The notes: generated by a model from the letters alone, not told the origin. Positions 43,744 through 51,788 are shown, counted from the stretch's first letter. The stretch is DNA of 64,000 nt from Sideroxydans sp. (GCA_027310665.1 DAIDAJ010000009.1:1-64000), one strand, 5' to 3'. Translations and numbers: made by a program.

Positions 43744-45216
43744 TTACGGCTGTGTAACTGTAGTCGCGTCCAGAACGACCGCGGTCTGGGCAAGCAGCCT
43801 GCCGTTGATCGATGACAGATTATTAAACGTGATCGATGTCTGCCCCAGAATGATTCCTGCAAAGTGAGAACCCGCCCCGATGGTTACAGCGCCTGAGACC
43901 TGCCAGAAGATATTCTGCGGCAACGCACCTCCGCTCAGAATAACGTTCTTGGCAGCGGCCATGTCGAGCGTTCCCGCCACCTTGAAGATCCAGACATCTG
44001 TTGAACTGCCATTAAGCGTGAGATCAGTCGGTATGGAAACTGCGCTCCCCCACTCATAAACACCGGGTGTAAGTGTCAGGCTGGTCAGTGTTCCTGCGCC
44101 CACGTTGGTCGTCGCAGCCGATGTGGCAGTCCGTCCTGCCGCATCGGTATATGCCGTGCCCATATCGAGCACGGCAGTGCCCAGGTCGGCAGAAGTGGTC
44201 CCTCCCACCAGGTCGGCTGCATATAACTTTCCAGGTGAGACCACTTGCGGGGAGGTGGCATAAGTATCCGTTACGTCATAGGTCTCCGACCAGCCGGTCA
44301 AGTATGTTCTGGCAACCGGACTCACGCCCACATTTCCCGTCACGACAGAAGTCGGCACGGTCGAAACGCCGGTCTTTGCCAGAATCGCATAGTTGGCTGC
44401 AGTTCCCAGGAGCACCAGCGCCGGTCCCGCCGCTACCGTTGTGCCTGTGGTAAAACCCCATGTTTTTGCGACGGCCAGCGCATTGCCGGCCAGATCCTTG
44501 ACCCCGGTTGTAACCGTCACCGTATAGGCGGTACTGGCTGCAAGGTTGCTGGCGGGTTTGAAAACCGCACTTGTACCAAAGGAAGCGTTTGCGCTCACGT
44601 AGCTGACCGTGCCTGCAACTGGCGTGGCCCCTTGCATCAAAGTGATGGTCGTGGCGTTGATCGTCAACGGATCCATGGCTTCGCTGAAAAAGGCACTGAC
44701 AGTCGCATTCAGGGCTACACCGGTTGCCAAATCCGCGGGAACAGTTGAACTCACGGTCGGCGGTGTGGTATCCGCCGTCGCACCTGTGGTAAAGCTCCAG
44801 GTTTTAGCGACAGCCATCGCATCACCCGCCGCATCGGTCACTGCAGTGGATATTTTCGCAGTCAACAAACTGCTGGCCGGCAGCGTTGACGTCGGCGTAA
44901 AGATCGCTGTCTTGGTCGCGATATCGTAGACTACAGCGCCCGTTACGGCCATTCCGCCCAATGTGGTGTTCACCAGCGTAAAGCTGCTTGTGGTGATCGT
45001 TGCCGGAGCCATGTCCTTACTGAACGTCGCCGTGACCTTGCTGTTGGTTGCCACGCCTGTGGCATTAGCAGCAGGTATGGTGTAACTCACTTTTGGCGCC
45101 GCGGGCGATACGGCGACAGTTCCACTGCTGCTCCCGCCGCATCCGGCTGCAAAAACAGTCAGCAGGAATGCCATAAACCAAGTCACCGGCTTTGCTACTT
45201 TCTCGATTTCGTTCAT
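43744..45216 (-). CDS. lipoprotein with two Big_5 Ig-like domains and a DUF3494 domain
   Basis: 490 residues. Lipobox FAAGC near 25; Big_5 repeats at ~40-150 and ~155-265 (NSKVTATFSKDMAPATI, NATVSAFFSEAMDPLTI, KDLAGNALAVAKTW); DUF3494 at ~275-490 with NYAILAKTGVSTVPTSVVTGNVGVSP, GVYEWGSAVSIP, DVWIFKVAGTL, NIFWQVSGAVTIG and LAQTAVVLD. Same architecture as 39850-41346, so duplicated. GAGGAAA precedes ATG 45216. Preceded by a GTGCG-type promoter. Confidence 0.88.
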   Translation of the reverse strand: MNEIEKVAKPVTWFMAFLLTVFAAGCGGSSSGTVAVSPAAPKVSYTIPAANATGVATNSKVTATFSKDMAPATITTSSFTLVNTTLGGMAVTGAVVYDIATKTAIFTPTSTLPASSLLTAKISTAVTDAAGDAMAVAKTWSFTTGATADTTPPTVSSTVPADLATGVALNATVSAFFSEAMDPLTINATTITLMQGATPVAGTVSYVSANASFGTSAVFKPASNLAASTAYTVTVTTGVKDLAGNALAVAKTWGFTTGTTVAAGPALVLLGTAANYAILAKTGVSTVPTSVVTGNVGVSPVARTYLTGWSETYDVTDTYATSPQVVSPGKLYAADLVGGTTSADLGTAVLDMGTAYTDAAGRTATSAATTNVGAGTLTSLTLTPGVYEWGSAVSIPTDLTLNGSSTDVWIFKVAGTLDMAAAKNVILSGGALPQNIFWQVSGAVTIGAGSHFAGIILGQTSITFNNLSSINGRLLAQTAVVLDATTVTQP

Positions 45217-45401
45217 TTTATTTTCCTCGTTATCTGATTCAAACAGCATCGGTTCAGCCTATCGTCATGGCCGGTGCGTATCCGCATCCGCTCAGCAATG
45301 TTCTCCGGGGCCAAGCTTCTCGGCTCTGCGAACCTCGGCCCGGCCTACGGCAACTCAAAATCAAATCGGCCGAGGTAAAGACACAAGTTGCACACGTGGC
45401 G

Positions 45402-45443
45402 GTTATCCCCCATTAGTGGGAAACGCTCTGTGCACTTGCACAC
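45402..45443 (-). promoter_or_regulatory. GTGCG-type site with promoter, upstream of 43744-45216
   Basis: Minus strand: GTGTG CAAG TGCAC at 45443-45430, then AGAGCG; -10-like GATAAC at 45407-45402, 36 bp from the site start. The gap 45217-45691 holds this and the divergent site at 45579; no gene seen. Confidence 0.55.
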
Positions 45444-45578
45444 ATAGGAAAATCTGTCGGTACAGCCCCGGGCAGGCAGAATCGAGTTGTGTTTGAAGAG
45501 AGCTCACACACGGCAGTCTGGTTGAATCTGTGCCAGATCATCTCGTTGCCTGTATATGAAGGGCATTTTTCGCGTCAT

Positions 45579-45620
45579 GAGCGCTAGCGCACAGAGCGTA
45601 CTCCGGGTAGTTGCGAGAAT
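45579..45620 (+). promoter_or_regulatory. GTGCG-type site with promoter, upstream of the AI-2E family permease
   Basis: GAGCG CTAG CGCAC at 45579-45592, then AGAGCG; -10-like GAGAAT at 45615-45620, 36 bp from the site start, about 65 bp before the gene. Confidence 0.55.
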
Positions 45621-45691
45621 CGCGGCAAGCTGAAATCCCGAACCAATCAGTTCCCGCAGGAACTATCAGAGATTAAATCAAGGTGTGCAGC

Positions 45692-46915
45692 ATGCAGGGT
45701 GATCGACCAAACAAACACGATGGAAGGGGGATCGAGGAGATTCCCGTTGTCACAATTGACGACATGAACCTCAAAAACGAGACCTCGCACGATACCCCGA
45801 CTGAGGATTCCGCGGCAGTCAGGATCCGTTCGTCCCGTTACCTGCGCATGAATGTGTCGCTCGGCGTATTGGCGATCATTGCCTTCGTTGCTGCACTTTA
45901 TCTCGCACGGGATTTCATCGTGCCTTTGCTGATCGGCATCCTGGCAAGCTACACGCTGACCCCGCTGGTAAACTGGCTCAAGGCCTGTTATGTGCCGCGC
46001 CCACTGGGAGCCGCCCTGGTGCTTGGCGTTATTCTCGGAGGACTGTTCTGGATCGCATACTCCTTGCACGACGATGCCGTGGCGATGATCAAGAACCTGC
46101 CCGAGACGACGCGCAGGATGCGACAGAACCTGAGCGATACGCGCGGTGGACCGACCGCCTTGCAAAACATGCGGGAAGCCGCAAAACAGCTTGAAGGCGC
46201 TGCCGCCGATGCCGGTGTGAAGCAAGGTGCGCTTATCGTCGTCGCACCATTACCCAAAGAGCCGTCGTCCTGGCTGAGCGACTATCTGCTTGCATTGTCC
46301 ACGCCGATGATCACGGTGATCGGACAATCGGTCGTCGTCCTGATACTCACCTATTTTCTGCTCGCTGCCGGCGCACATTTCCGGCGTAAGCTGATTGGCC
46401 TGGTCGGTCCGTCAATTGCAAAACAAAAGGAGGCCGTGCGCATACTCGACGAGATCAATGTGCAGATACAGCTTTACCTGCTGACGATGCTGGTTTCGAA
46501 TGTCCTGATCGGCGTCGGTACATGGCTTGCTTTCGGAGCGATGGGAATGGAGCAGGCGGGAATATGGGGTGTCATCTCGGGCGTGCTGTCGTTCGTCCCC
46601 TATCTGGGCCCGGCCTCGGTCGCCGGCGCCAGTGGAATCGCGGCATTCTTGCAGTTCGGCTCGCCGCTCCATGCGCTTGCAGTCACGGGTGTATCGCTAC
46701 TGGTGACAGGTATCGTCGGATTGATATTCATGCCATGGCTGCAAAGCAAGTTCGCCCACGTAAACATGGCCGTGATTTTCATCGCATTGCTGTTTTTCGG
46801 CTGGTTATGGGGAATTTGGGGCGTGCTGCTTGGTGCCCCGCTGGTCGCGATCATCAAAGTAATCTGCGACCGGGTCGATTCGCTCAGGCCTATCGGTGCG
46901 CTGCTTGGCCGTTAG
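45692..46915 (+). CDS. AI-2E family transporter (PerM-like membrane protein)
   Basis: 407 residues with about eight membrane segments in the PerM/AI-2E pattern: two near the N terminus (VSLGVLAIIAFVAALYLA, FIVPLLIGILASYTLTPLVNWL), a soluble helical insertion (~130-200), then paired C-terminal helices with GVLSFVPYLGP and the closing WGIWGVLLGAPLVAIIKVICD. The family contains exporters of autoinducer-2, Na+/H+ antiporters and unknowns, so substrate is open. ATG 45692 has AAGG upstream; a GTG nine bases earlier is possible. The N-terminal 50 residues are polar and variable. Confidence 0.9.
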   Translation: MQGDRPNKHDGRGIEEIPVVTIDDMNLKNETSHDTPTEDSAAVRIRSSRYLRMNVSLGVLAIIAFVAALYLARDFIVPLLIGILASYTLTPLVNWLKACYVPRPLGAALVLGVILGGLFWIAYSLHDDAVAMIKNLPETTRRMRQNLSDTRGGPTALQNMREAAKQLEGAAADAGVKQGALIVVAPLPKEPSSWLSDYLLALSTPMITVIGQSVVVLILTYFLLAAGAHFRRKLIGLVGPSIAKQKEAVRILDEINVQIQLYLLTMLVSNVLIGVGTWLAFGAMGMEQAGIWGVISGVLSFVPYLGPASVAGASGIAAFLQFGSPLHALAVTGVSLLVTGIVGLIFMPWLQSKFAHVNMAVIFIALLFFGWLWGIWGVLLGAPLVAIIKVICDRVDSLRPIGALLGR

Positions 46916-46983
46916 CAGTCCTGGTCGCAATAGCCTCCGGCGATCACCTGGCATCAATTCGCTCTGCCCTGTTCGGCATCAAT

Positions 46984-47025
46984 GTGGGCTAACGCACAGA
47001 GCGCATATCCGAATAGGTGTCCAAT
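46984..47025 (+). promoter_or_regulatory. GTGCG-type site with promoter, upstream of the lipoprotein/OmpA/stress block
   Basis: GTGGG CTAA CGCAC at 46984-46997, then AGAGCG; -10-like TCCAAT at 47020-47025, 36 bp from the site start. The leader to the first gene is about 148 nt. Confidence 0.55.
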
Positions 47026-47179
47026 CATGCCGAATACGTGTGGATGCCGCTTATAGCGATTTTTTTCCCGCAGACATCGGGGTTGCACATGCAAGCTTCA
47101 AGGGAATCAGTTAATCGTCGCAAGCACAGGAAATCGTTTGTAACGGTTGAGTTCGGCGTTAAATTCATGAATGGGGAAT

Positions 47180-47575
47180 ATGATGAAAAATCTTGGCAAC
47201 TCCAGATCGTATCAAGCTCTACGCGGGATCGGCGTGTCACTGGCAGCCGTGATTCTGATATCGGCCTGCGCCAGCGTCCCTCCGCCCATCGAGCAGATGG
47301 CAGTCTCAAAGGCCGCGCTTAACGATGCGAATAGTGCCGGAGCAAATGAATTCGCACCGGTACAACTCAAGTCGGCGATGGACAAAATGCAGGGAGCAGA
47401 GCAGGCAATGGCAGCAAAGGATTATCCGCTGGCTAAACGGTTGGCTGAAGAAGCGGAAGTCGACGCAAAGCTTGCCGGACTGACTGCCCGCTCTGTCAAG
47501 GCGCAGAAAGCCGCCGAAGCGATACAGGAAGACAGTCGCGTGTTGCGCAATGAGATAGACCGTAAAGCCAAGTAA
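47180..47575 (+). CDS. DUF4398-type lipoprotein
   Basis: 131 residues. Signal peptide with lipobox ISAC near residue 30 (VSLAAVILISACAS), then a helical DUF4398 domain: PIEQMAVSKAALNDANSAGANEFAP, SAMDKMQGAEQAMAAKDYPLAKRLAEEAEVDAKLA. The next gene has the same kind of domain fused to OmpA, 18 bp downstream, so the two probably work together at the outer membrane/peptidoglycan interface. Two adjacent ATG codons (47180, 47183) follow a GGGGA site. Confidence 0.87.
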   Translation: MMKNLGNSRSYQALRGIGVSLAAVILISACASVPPPIEQMAVSKAALNDANSAGANEFAPVQLKSAMDKMQGAEQAMAAKDYPLAKRLAEEAEVDAKLAGLTARSVKAQKAAEAIQEDSRVLRNEIDRKAK

Positions 47576-47593
47576 CTCTCAATGGAGTCCATC

Positions 47594-48484
47594 ATGAAAA
47601 AAATCCAATACTTCCCTATGGCGCTGATCGCTTTGGCGCTCCTGGCCGGCTGCAACACTGTCAGGACCAATCCTGCTCTCGCCGGTGCACACAGCAACTA
47701 CAACAATGCAAGCGCCAACCCGGAAGTCACGAATCTTGCAGCGCTTGAATTGAAGGAAGCCAGTGACTCTCTGTACAAAGCGGATACCGCACTGAGCGAC
47801 GGTGACGACACTGCCTCCGTCAACCACTTGGCCTATCTGGCCAATCAGCGCGTGGCGATCGCACAGGAGACAGCCAAACGAAAATCGGCTGAATTAGCGG
47901 TCGCCGACGCCACTGCACGCCGCGATCAGGTTCGCCTGGATGCGAGGACAGCTGAAGCCGATGCGGCAAAAAAGCAGGTATCGAGCATGCAAAAGACCGC
48001 TGACCAACAAAATGAGGAATTGGCGGCTGCCAGCGCCAATTCGGCAAGCGACCAAGCGCTGATCGCCAAACAGGCACTGGAGCTCAAGGCATTGAATGCC
48101 AAGCAGACGAACCGTGGTCTGGTAATCACGCTTGGCGATGTGCTGTTCGGTATCAACAAGGCGCAATTGAAATCCGGCGGAACGCGCAATGTGCAGAAAC
48201 TGGCCGATTTCCTGAAGGAATACCCGCAGCACAAGGTGCTGATCGAAGGCTACACCGACAGTACCGGCAGCGACAGTCTGAACCAGGATCTCTCAGAACG
48301 CCGCGCAGAGGCAGTACGCAGAGCGCTGGTCGATGGCGCGGGCATCAGCGGTGATCGCGTCTCGACTCGCGGTTATGGCAAGGAGTTTCCCGTCGCAAGC
48401 AACGACACAGCTACCGGCCGTCAACTGAATCGGCGAGTCGAAGTCATCATTTCGGACGGGAAGGGCAATTTCGCTCCGCGTTAA
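47594..48484 (+). CDS. lipoprotein with DUF4398 helical part and OmpA C-terminal domain
   Basis: 296 residues. Lipobox LLAGC near 20; helical region ~25-165 rich in Ala/Glu/Lys (DUF4398-like, then a coiled coil AEADAAKKQVSSMQKTADQQNE); OmpA peptidoglycan-binding domain ~175-290 with GDVLFGINKAQLK, LIEGYTDSTGSDSLNQDLSERRAEAV and GRQLNRRVEV. Should tether outer membrane to peptidoglycan. GGAG precedes ATG 47594. Second gene of the block 47180-50552. Confidence 0.92.
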   Translation: MKKIQYFPMALIALALLAGCNTVRTNPALAGAHSNYNNASANPEVTNLAALELKEASDSLYKADTALSDGDDTASVNHLAYLANQRVAIAQETAKRKSAELAVADATARRDQVRLDARTAEADAAKKQVSSMQKTADQQNEELAAASANSASDQALIAKQALELKALNAKQTNRGLVITLGDVLFGINKAQLKSGGTRNVQKLADFLKEYPQHKVLIEGYTDSTGSDSLNQDLSERRAEAVRRALVDGAGISGDRVSTRGYGKEFPVASNDTATGRQLNRRVEVIISDGKGNFAPR

Positions 48485-48520
48485 TCATCTCTTCCAGCAA
48501 TTCAGACAAGGAGAATCCAA

Positions 48521-48679
48521 ATGTCATTGGGAATGATTTTATTGATCATCGTTGTGTTGATGCTGATCGGCGTAATCCCGGCCTGGCCGCACAGCAGGGC
48601 ATGGGGTTACGGACCCAGCGGTGGGCTCGGACTGGTTCTGATCATTTTGCTGATTTTGCTGCTGTTGGGACGATTGTGA
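48521..48679 (+). CDS. DUF3309 family small membrane protein
   Basis: 52 residues. N-terminal membrane helix MILLIIVVLMLIGVIP, the conserved AWPHSRAWGYGPSGGLG centre, and a second helix VLIILLILLLLGRL, matching the DUF3309 pattern along its full length. AAGGAG lies 8 bp before ATG 48521. Found with stress-response genes in many proteobacteria; function unknown. Confidence 0.9.
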   Translation: MSLGMILLIIVVLMLIGVIPAWPHSRAWGYGPSGGLGLVLIILLILLLLGRL

Positions 48680-48785
48680 GGTGCTCTCAATGATTCATGG
48701 CACGCCTGCCGCAGGTTGATCGCGCCGATATTTTTGAAAATTGCATATGGGTTAAATTGCCCAATCATCTGTTAGGAGATCGAAC

Positions 48786-49097
48786 ATGAAACAACTCAAA
48801 TATTTTGCCGCACTATTCATGACCGTCGCTTTGCTGTTCTCTTTCGGGTGCGCTTCCACGGCAACCAAGGAAAGTACCGGCGAATATTTCGATGACAGTG
48901 TAATCACCACCAAGGTCAAGGATGCCCTGTTCAACGAATCTACTTTGAAATCATCCGAGATCAACGTTGAAACTTACAAGGGCATCGTTCAATTGAGCGG
49001 CTTTGTCAGTTCACAGGCGAACATGGACAAAGCGGTTGAAATCGCAACCGGTGTCAAAGGAGTGCAGTCCGTCAAGAACAACATGCAGAAAAAATGA
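48786..49097 (+). CDS. BON-domain lipoprotein
   Basis: 103 residues. Lipobox FSFGC near 22, followed by a single BON domain (~37-103): SVITTKVKDALFNESTLKSSEINVETYKG in pieces, IVQLSGFVSSQANMDKAVEIATGVKGVQSVKNN. Resembles OsmY-type osmotic/envelope-stress proteins and the BON lipoprotein at 37824-38246. AGGAG precedes ATG 48786. Confidence 0.92.
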   Translation: MKQLKYFAALFMTVALLFSFGCASTATKESTGEYFDDSVITTKVKDALFNESTLKSSEINVETYKGIVQLSGFVSSQANMDKAVEIATGVKGVQSVKNNMQKK

Positions 49098-49168
49098 ACA
49101 CCGTATGACAAATATCCCGATGGGCACTTGATCCATCAAACACGAAATTTCATCCAAGGAGTAAAGCA

Positions 49169-49495
49169 ATGACAACGAAAACCATGCACACAGACATATC
49201 AATCCCGAAGGACAAGCTTATGGAAGACTTGCGCCTGGTCGTGGCGGACGCGGAGGAACTGTTGCGCGCGACTGCCAGCCAGGCGGGCGAAGGGGCGACA
49301 GCTGCACGTGCGCGTATCCAGAAAAGCCTGCAAACCGTGAAGGAGCAATTGGTCGATGCAGAGGACGCCGTGATCCGGCGCACCAAAGAGGCGGCGAAGG
49401 TCACTGACCAATATGTCCACGACAATCCCTGGAAAGCGATCGGCATCTCCGCCTGTGTGGGGGCCATCATCGGGATGTTGATCGCACGGCGCTAG
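49169..49495 (+). CDS. DUF883 family protein (YqjD/ElaB-like)
   Basis: 108 residues: helical N-terminal part (DLRLVVADAEELLRATASQAGEG in pieces) and a C-terminal membrane anchor WKAIGISACVGAIIGMLIARR with the YVHDNPW motif of the family. E. coli YqjD and ElaB are inner-membrane proteins that bind ribosomes in stationary phase. AAGGAG precedes ATG 49169. First gene of the yqjD-yqjE-yqjK-like trio. Confidence 0.93.
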   Translation: MTTKTMHTDISIPKDKLMEDLRLVVADAEELLRATASQAGEGATAARARIQKSLQTVKEQLVDAEDAVIRRTKEAAKVTDQYVHDNPWKAIGISACVGAIIGMLIARR

Positions 49496-49497
49496 AT

Positions 49498-49875
49498 ATG
49501 CCGCAATCTACCGGACTCATGGAGTCGTTAAAGAGGATGACGAGCACTTTGCTCGCCATCATCCAAACGCGGATTGAACTGCTGGGCAATGAGATCGAGG
49601 AGGAGCGGCTGCGCGTCAGGCAAATGCTGTTCTATGGTAGCGTCGCCCTGTTTTTCCTTGGCATGACGATCATGCTGCTGACGGTATTTGTCGTGGTGGT
49701 GTTCTGGGATAGCTACCGCCTGCAGGTATTGGGTGGTCTGACTTTGCTGTTCCTGGTTGCCGGTCTGTCATTCTGGTACGCCTTGCGCAGTATCGCACGC
49801 GCAAGGCCCAGACTGTTTTCCACGACCCTGTCTGAATTGTCCGACGATATTGACCGCCTTAACCCACGCCCATGA
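49498..49875 (+). CDS. YqjE-like membrane protein (phage holin superfamily 3_6)
   Basis: 125 residues: N-terminal amphipathic helix (LLAIIQTRIELLGNEIEEERLRVRQM), two membrane helices (~45-70 and ~78-97), polar tail. The family is named for holins but chromosomal YqjE proteins follow YqjD, as here (2 bp gap); no phage gene is near. Role unknown, probably membrane stress. Confidence 0.9.
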   Translation: MPQSTGLMESLKRMTSTLLAIIQTRIELLGNEIEEERLRVRQMLFYGSVALFFLGMTIMLLTVFVVVVFWDSYRLQVLGGLTLLFLVAGLSFWYALRSIARARPRLFSTTLSELSDDIDRLNPRP

Positions 49876-50213
49876 ACAAGCACCTTGCTCGTCTTGCGCA
49901 ACGCCGCCTTGAGCTTCTTGAACAAATTGAAGCCCAGCGCATGGCCATGGCCGAGAGCTCCCAGGATTTGCATAAGCCATTGGCAGTAGTCGATGCCGGC
50001 TTGCATGCGGTTCGCCTGATCTACGCCCATCCCGTATTGTTTGCAGGCGGTATGACGGCACTGCTGACATGGCGCCGTCACGGTATCGTCGGCCTTGCAA
50101 AGAACGGATGGCGCTTGTTGTATCTCTATCCTTCTGCCATTTTCTTCGGCCTGAAATACCTTGGCTCTGCTCTTGGGTCAAAATCCGGAGATTCCGATAC
50201 TGACGTTCAGTAA
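49872..50213 (+). CDS. YqjK-like protein
   Basis: 113 residues. Basic N-terminal helix with RLAQRRLELLEQIEAQR, a central hydrophobic stretch and WRRHGIVGLAKNGWRLLYLYP, typical of YqjK-like proteins that follow YqjD and YqjE. The ATG overlaps the yqjE-like stop by 4 bp. Function unknown. Confidence 0.85.
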   Translation: MNKHLARLAQRRLELLEQIEAQRMAMAESSQDLHKPLAVVDAGLHAVRLIYAHPVLFAGGMTALLTWRRHGIVGLAKNGWRLLYLYPSAIFFGLKYLGSALGSKSGDSDTDVQ

Positions 50214-50264
50214 GCATTGGGGTCGGCAATCTTTCAATGCTCACGCAATCCACAGGAGTATGAA

Positions 50265-50552
50265 ATGTCCAACATCGACTATCACGAGTCAAAACATGAA
50301 CTGTCCGAAGCTGTGTGCAACATGCACAAGGCCCTTGTTTCCCTGACGGAAGAACTGGAAGCCATCGACTGGTACAACCAGCGCGCCGATGTGTGCAAGG
50401 ACAAGGAGCTCAAAGCGATCCTGATACACAACCGGGACGAGGAGAAAGAACATGCGTCCATGTTGCTGGAATGGATCCGGCGCAACGACCCCAAGTTCTC
50501 AAGCGAATTGAAGGACTGCTTGTTCACCAAAAAAAACATTGCAAAGCTGTAA
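50265..50552 (+). CDS. encapsulated-ferritin-like (EncFtn) protein
   Basis: 95 residues matching the EncFtn family: MHKALVSLTEELEAIDWYNQRAD supplies the first metal-binding Glu and the Trp-Tyr pair, and HNRDEEKEHASMLLEWIRRNDP supplies the second Glu and His (ExxH). Two-helix EncFtn subunits assemble into rings with ferroxidase centres and are usually loaded into encapsulin shells through a C-terminal targeting tail. Here the protein ends soon after LFTKKNIAKL and no shell gene is adjacent. AGGAG precedes ATG 50265. It sits 51 bp after the yqjK-like gene. Confidence 0.85.
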   Translation: MSNIDYHESKHELSEAVCNMHKALVSLTEELEAIDWYNQRADVCKDKELKAILIHNRDEEKEHASMLLEWIRRNDPKFSSELKDCLFTKKNIAKL

Positions 50553-50683
50553 TTTCAGGACTCACCACGACAAAAGGCCGTCTTCTGCAAATAGCAAGCT
50601 TTGACTGTGCCGCATGAAGCTACTACCAGCCACTGCTTGTTGCAACGGTCTTTATCATTTCTTCACGCCCGGCACTGCATCGC

Positions 50684-51517
50684 TTACGGAACTGTAATCG
50701 TATTCTGATTAAGCGTCACGGCACTTTGCGCCAGCAGTCTGCCGTTCATTTTTGCACCCGCCTGCAGATTGATGGCAGTTTGCGACAATATCACCCCCTG
50801 CATGAGCGCAGTCGTTCCGATATCCACTGCGCCGGCGATCTGCCAGAACACATTCCTGGGTAACGCACCTCCTGCCAGGGTGACTTGCGTCGCGGCAGAC
50901 TGTGTCAGGCCTTGCGCAAACTGGAACACCCACACGTCCGTTGCCGTGCCGCTGAGTGTGATGTTCGTTGGTATGGTAACGCCGTTGGCACATGTATAGA
51001 CGCCCGGAGCAATGGTCAACCCGCTCATAATGCCGCCCCCCGGACACGGTCCTCCCGCTTTTCCGGCAGCCGCGGTATAAGCAGTCTGCATGTCGCCAAC
51101 TGCCGTCGTGAGATCAACAGACGTCGTCCCTCCCACATTGTCAGCTGCATATAGTCTTCCGGGTACTGCAACCTGGGTGGATGAAAAAGAGGTATCCGTG
51201 GGCTCGGATATCAGTGACCATCCGGTCAAAAAGGTCCTGGCGGCGGGACTCAGCCCGACATTTCCGGTCACTACCGAACCTGGAACGGTTGAAACACCTG
51301 TTTTTGCCAGAATCACGTAATTTGCGGCCGTTCCGAGAGGAACGCAACTCGCGCCCGCACATACCGCCCCCACCGGACCGGTACTTGCAGGACCGACAGC
51401 CGCGGCCGACACACCCGCTCCACCACTTCCGTCCATCCAGCATCCGGTTGTCAAAGCAGTCATCAGCAACGTCATTGTTAACATCAGTGGTTTGAAAATG
51501 ATTTCAGATTTGTACAT
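50684..51517 (-). CDS. DUF3494 ice-binding-like lipoprotein without stalk
   Basis: 277 residues. Lipobox ALTTGC near 26, short Gly/Ala linker, then DUF3494 filling the rest: ANYVILAKTGVSTVPGSVVTGNVGLSP, GVYTCANGVTIP, TDVWVFQFAQGL, NVFWQIAGAVDIG and LLAQSAVTL. Same C-terminal domain as the three larger lipoproteins at 39.8-45.2 kb but with no Ig-like or DUF5018 part. AGGAG precedes ATG 51517. Own GTGCG-type promoter. Confidence 0.88.
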   Translation of the reverse strand: MYKSEIIFKPLMLTMTLLMTALTTGCWMDGSGGAGVSAAAVGPASTGPVGAVCAGASCVPLGTAANYVILAKTGVSTVPGSVVTGNVGLSPAARTFLTGWSLISEPTDTSFSSTQVAVPGRLYAADNVGGTTSVDLTTAVGDMQTAYTAAAGKAGGPCPGGGIMSGLTIAPGVYTCANGVTIPTNITLSGTATDVWVFQFAQGLTQSAATQVTLAGGALPRNVFWQIAGAVDIGTTALMQGVILSQTAINLQAGAKMNGRLLAQSAVTLNQNTITVP

Positions 51518-51617
51518 GTTTTTTCTCCTGAAAGGCGAAACCTCGAAATGAAATCCAACACGTCAAATGCGATGCTTTGCAGTGGCGTTTCCTGGCGCAA
51601 CTCGCCGAGACAAAACT

Positions 51618-51659
51618 CTTATCCGCCTTTACCGGAAGACGCTCTGTTCGTTAACGCTC
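51618..51659 (-). promoter_or_regulatory. GTGCG-type site with promoter, upstream of the short DUF3494 lipoprotein
   Basis: Minus strand: GAGCG TTAA CGAAC at 51659-51646, then AGAGCG (two mismatches); -10-like GATAAG at 51623-51618, 36 bp from the site start. Confidence 0.5.
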
Positions 51660-51748
51660 ATATGGCCGGCTAGCGCATTCCGGATCGAATCCGTTGGCAT
51701 TTATCCCGGTATCGGGCCGTCTCACATTCCGGTCTTCGTCCTGTCACT

Positions 51749-51788
51749 GTATGCAAACGCACATACAACAATTCATGCTTGCTATAGC
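51749..51788 (+). promoter_or_regulatory. weak GTGCG-type site upstream of the outer-membrane protein gene
   Basis: GTATG CAAA CGCAC at 51749-51762; TATAGC at 51783-51788 begins 34 bp from the site start instead of 36. Least certain of the thirteen. Confidence 0.4.

Noticed and set aside
49498-49875. Phage holin, suggesting a prophage
   Set aside because: The protein is the YqjE-type member that follows YqjD in many chromosomes; no other phage gene is present.
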